From contig PHBH01000051.1 of the NCBI GenBank assembly GCA_002840535.1, positions 1 through 52,116 on the forward strand: a stretch of 52,116 bases of DNA, read 5' to 3'. Below the pieces are notes generated by a model. The model searched no databases. It saw nothing but the letters and a program-made list of their open reading frames with translations, and was not told the origin of the DNA. Shown piece by piece: positions 49,829 to 52,116 of the stretch. Source of the stretch: Deltaproteobacteria bacterium HGW-Deltaproteobacteria-15. Its GTDB lineage: Bacteria > Desulfobacterota > DSM-4660 > Desulfatiglandales > HGW-15. The translations under genes and the position numbers were made by a program. The number at the start of each line of letters is the position of its first letter. The stretch's first letter is position 1.

Positions 49829-50139
49829 GTTCATTCTCCTTTAGTAGTGCTTTTTTTGATTTTCCACTCAACAGAGCTGCTTCCTTCAACGCAGGCTTTC
49901 CATTAGTTCTTCTTTCGTTCGCTCCTGGCAGTTCACGCCTGGTATTTCAGGATCCATCCAACCCACCGTCCGGCATCCTGTTTCACGACGGCTGTACAGG
50001 TGTTTTCCATATTCCCTCTTCGAACAGCCCCGCTTCACCCGTGTGTCGTTTCATCGGGTGCAAGCGGTTGTTCGGCCATACTCATTCTTTGAAACCCGGT
50101 CGGAATGTCCCCTTCTGGTTCCTGTTCCCGGGGCCTGCC
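49829..50139. other. Intergenic region, 311 bp
   Basis: Lies between the ferritin-like gene start and the end of the PH-like membrane protein gene, both on the minus strand. I see no ORF with a ribosome-binding site, no hairpin terminator with a T-run and no repeat. It must contain the ferritin-like gene's promoter, but no clear -35/-10 pair is visible. Confidence 0.4.
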
Positions 50140-51192
50140 CTAAGGGGAGGAAGAGAATTGCCTCAAACCGGCGCTCTGGCTTTTGACCAGCTCCACTCCG
50201 AGTGAGACCAGTTCGTGGGCCTGATTGGGGTGCAAAAGGTTCAGCGTGGCCAGGGAGACGCCATTCGGCCCGAAAAGGGTCATTAACTGACCGCAACCCG
50301 ATCCTCTCTGTGACTGCTTCAACGGATAGCGAGCAGCCCAATCCCCAAGCTGTGCTGCGACCCTCGAATCCAGCAACTGATGAGCCGAAGAGGGAGAATT
50401 GGTGTACGCCATGAAGTGGCGCTCGAGCGCCGGTTCAAGGGGAGCCAGGATCACGGCCTGTTCCAGGCCGGGCGTATCCTCCGGCGAAAAACCATGGAGC
50501 GAGAGGGCCTGCCGGATAAACATGCTTCCCAGAGACGCCAGAAAACCTCGGGACGGCTGCCCTTCGGCTTTTTGCGCCACAAACAGGAAAATGCCCGGCG
50601 TCCTGAAGTCCGGCGAATGCCAGCGGACTCCGGTGGGGGCGGAGGAATTGGCGGTAGCCATCGGCTGAATTCGCCAGTGTACGCCGTTCGTCTCGTGGCT
50701 TGCGGCTGCCTGCGACAGCTCCGCGGGCAGGATCCCGGAGGGGATGCGGTTGGAATCCTGAATCCCGAGAAATTCACGCAATTGGCGTGCACGCCGTTCC
50801 TTCTTCTTCCAGCCGCTGGAACTGGATGAACGGAATGGGATTACCTGTCCGTCCTTCTGCAATACAGCCAGCCGGTATGTAAAACCTCTCTTGGGGCTAG
50901 CTCTGCGTTCTACATTGATGCCGGCGACCTCGTCAAAAGGCACCTGCTTCCATGTGTGGCGCAATGCAGAGCGGGAATCGAGTTGCAACGTTCGTGTCAT
51001 CCCGTTGGCGGTGATGGTCAGGACACTGCTGAAAAGCAGGAAACCCAAACCAATAGCCGCAAGGAGGCCCCCAAAAACCGCCGGACCTCCCTGACTGACG
51101 ACCAAAGCGCCGACGCCCGCGAAAAGGATGCCCAATACCCACTGCAAAATCGGGAAATCCCGGATCACCAACTGTGAGCCGTATTGTTGCAT
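50140..51192 (-). CDS. Membrane protein with PH-like domain, unknown function
   Basis: A 350-aa protein not assigned to a named family. Two closely spaced transmembrane helices (residues about 17-60: WVLGILFAGVGALVV, GGLLAAIGLGFLLFSSVL) are followed by a beta-rich segment (LTITANGMTRTLQLD, VPFDEVAGINVERR, GFTYRLAVLQKDGQVIPF) like a bacterial PH or YcxB-type domain. The C-terminal 200 residues are soluble and unrecognised. The start at 51192 has GGGAGG upstream; an ATG 11 codons earlier (51225) is weaker. It stands between the ferritin-like gene and a GNAT gene with no obvious operon partner. Confidence 0.65.
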   Translation of the reverse strand: MQQYGSQLVIRDFPILQWVLGILFAGVGALVVSQGGPAVFGGLLAAIGLGFLLFSSVLTITANGMTRTLQLDSRSALRHTWKQVPFDEVAGINVERRASPKRGFTYRLAVLQKDGQVIPFRSSSSSGWKKKERRARQLREFLGIQDSNRIPSGILPAELSQAAASHETNGVHWRIQPMATANSSAPTGVRWHSPDFRTPGIFLFVAQKAEGQPSRGFLASLGSMFIRQALSLHGFSPEDTPGLEQAVILAPLEPALERHFMAYTNSPSSAHQLLDSRVAAQLGDWAARYPLKQSQRGSGCGQLMTLFGPNGVSLATLNLLHPNQAHELVSLGVELVKSQSAGLRQFSSSP

Positions 51193-51293
51193 CAAGAATC
51201 TCCCTCCCGGCTCAAACTGGCTCATTACCTGTCTTCGAGTCTACGCGAACGAAATTCAGCCCTATTGAAGACGATCGACATCTCGGACTTCTC

Positions 51294-51854
51294 TCAGAGT
51301 CTTTTGCCAAAATAAATAGTGTGTATTCCGGCCCCTCTATGATCCTGAACTACCCTGGCTACTGAAAAGGCCTTCTTGTCAGTGAGTATGCGAATATGGT
51401 CTTTGTTCGAGGACCATGTCCTTGTCGTCGTAAAAGGCATCCTGAAATGGGATGGCAATTCTCTGAACATGAAATCGTACATGGCCGAACAAATCCCCAA
51501 CCTCCTTGCCACCTTTTTGACACAGACTGTCGTTACATAATTCGAAGGTTGATATTCGATCAGGTCATCAGAGTAATAATTGGAGCGGAATGACATGAAG
51601 GCCAGAAGTGAATTGTCATGAACAGCAAGCACAAAACACTGCCGGATCAATTCCGCAAAGTACCCAACTGGAATACCGGAATTTTCATGATTCGGCCCAA
51701 ACTCCGATTGACCTGGACTCCGCCTGTCAGACAACGGGGGCACGAATTCATCCTTGCATTCAAAGAGCAGTGACTTGACACTGCTTCTTATGTCCTCGTC
51801 CGTGATGGAGGGGAAAAACTTCAACTCATAAGGAGTTGTGCGACCGACATCCAT
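51294..51854 (-). CDS. GNAT-family acetyltransferase
   Basis: A 186-aa protein. LLAFMSFRSNYYSDDL followed by NYVTTVCVKKVARRLGICSAMYDFMF matches GNAT motifs, with the acetyl-CoA pyrophosphate loop represented by R-R-L-G-I near residue 120. FTTTRTWSSNKDHIRILTDKKAFSV and the C-terminal AGIHTIYFGKRL are consistent with the last strands. The substrate is unknown. Codon usage is somewhat more AT-rich than in the upstream genes, so recent acquisition is possible. The spacer between it and the right edge is described separately. Confidence 0.75.
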   Translation of the reverse strand: MDVGRTTPYELKFFPSITDEDIRSSVKSLLFECKDEFVPPLSDRRSPGQSEFGPNHENSGIPVGYFAELIRQCFVLAVHDNSLLAFMSFRSNYYSDDLIEYQPSNYVTTVCVKKVARRLGICSAMYDFMFRELPSHFRMPFTTTRTWSSNKDHIRILTDKKAFSVARVVQDHRGAGIHTIYFGKRL

Positions 51855-52116
51855 AGCACCTGCCTTCTTCTACCGACCGGTTTCGTTGACAGCAAGCCTC
51901 TTAAGCCTTTCGAGGTCTTCAGTAGTGGAAATAAACCATCGTGGAGCGGGACGCTCTTTCAGAATTCAGTATCTATTCTTCAAGTGAATAATTCTCTACC
52001 TCTGCACCGATTCTCCATTCCTGCTGACAACACTGAAGTAAAAATCCGACCCCAGAGGGGCCGGCTTTGGTGCACCCCGGAGGGGTGAAGTTTGTGGTGC
52101 TGACAGACCGGAATAT
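51855..52116. other. Right-edge intergenic region with small hairpins
   Basis: Contains two GC-rich hairpins, CCCC-AGA-GGGG near 52052 and CACCCC-GGA-GGGGTG near 52074-52088. A minus-strand frame of 31 codons (51873-51965) without a start codon lies here. No complete gene is supported; the window ends here. Confidence 0.4.

Noticed and set aside
51873..51965. A 31-codon minus-strand frame (ERPAPRWFISTTEDLERLK...) that looks protein-like
   Set aside because: It has no start codon, and an upstream in-frame stop closes it. It could be a gene remnant but cannot be supported as a feature.

Overview
The window reads as chromosomal DNA of an anaerobic Desulfobacterota-type bacterium (Syntrophobacteria-like or sulfate-reducer-like). 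This is an inference from gene content, not from a marker gene. The evidence is a cytochrome-linked Rnf complex, a selenocysteine formate dehydrogenase with NuoE/NuoF-like partners, two ferredoxin-dependent 2-oxoacid oxidoreductases, and intergenic palindromes built from short degenerate words. I see no tRNA, rRNA, CRISPR array, transposase or prophage gene.

Layout. 0.2-5.8 kb: a MoxR / DUF58 / SpoIIM-like / RDD membrane-associated cluster and a polytopic membrane protein. 5.8-10 kb: a SagB-type nitroreductase, purA and mnmG. 10-15.3 kb: two divergent phosphate-transport modules, each a PiT permease plus a DUF47 (PhoU-like) protein. One also carries a CBS-pair protein and a PhoR-like sensor that has no kinase domain. 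15.3-18.4 kb: an orphan periplasmic solute-binding protein, divergent from a receiver / solute-binding / CheW fusion preceded by a sigma-54-like promoter. 18.5-25.2 kb: an Rnf operon in the order tetraheme cytochrome c, rnfC, D, G, E, A, B. Its RnfB is fused to a GltD-like FAD/NAD(P)H module.

25.6-35.2 kb: a ten-gene operon running leftward. It begins with a NuoG/formate dehydrogenase fusion whose active site is an in-frame UGA (selenocysteine). A NuoE-like protein follows, then DRTGG, RsbW-like, [FeFe]-hydrogenase-like, DRTGG, PHP and GHKL-ATPase genes, then a [2Fe-2S] protein and a NuoF-like subunit. 35.4-38.1 kb: a divergent korDABC-type 2-oxoacid:ferredoxin oxidoreductase operon. 38.3-41.5 kb: a CheD-HDOD fusion, efp and epmA. 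41.6-52.1 kb: a FemAB-like transferase, a second 2-oxoacid oxidoreductase (fused gamma-alpha plus beta), a nitroreductase, a SYLF lipoprotein-like protein, an MBL-fold hydrolase, a ferritin-like protein resembling encapsulin cargo, a PH-like membrane protein and a GNAT. Two small genes of 41 and 50 codons with strong Shine-Dalgarno sites also lie here.

How it works together: oxoacid oxidation reduces ferredoxin. The formate dehydrogenase/NuoEF complex probably exchanges electrons between formate, NAD(H) and ferredoxin. Rnf couples ferredoxin, NAD(H) and possibly periplasmic heme to an ion gradient. The hydrogenase-like/ATPase/DRTGG/PHP block inside the formate operon looks like a redox or H2 signalling unit.

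The points most worth a second look are the REC-SBP-CheW and CheD-HDOD fusions, the RnfB fusion, an RnfD lacking the usual flavinylated threonine, the selenoprotein formate dehydrogenase, and the palindromes that repeatedly start exactly at stop codons and in one case supply a protein C-terminus.
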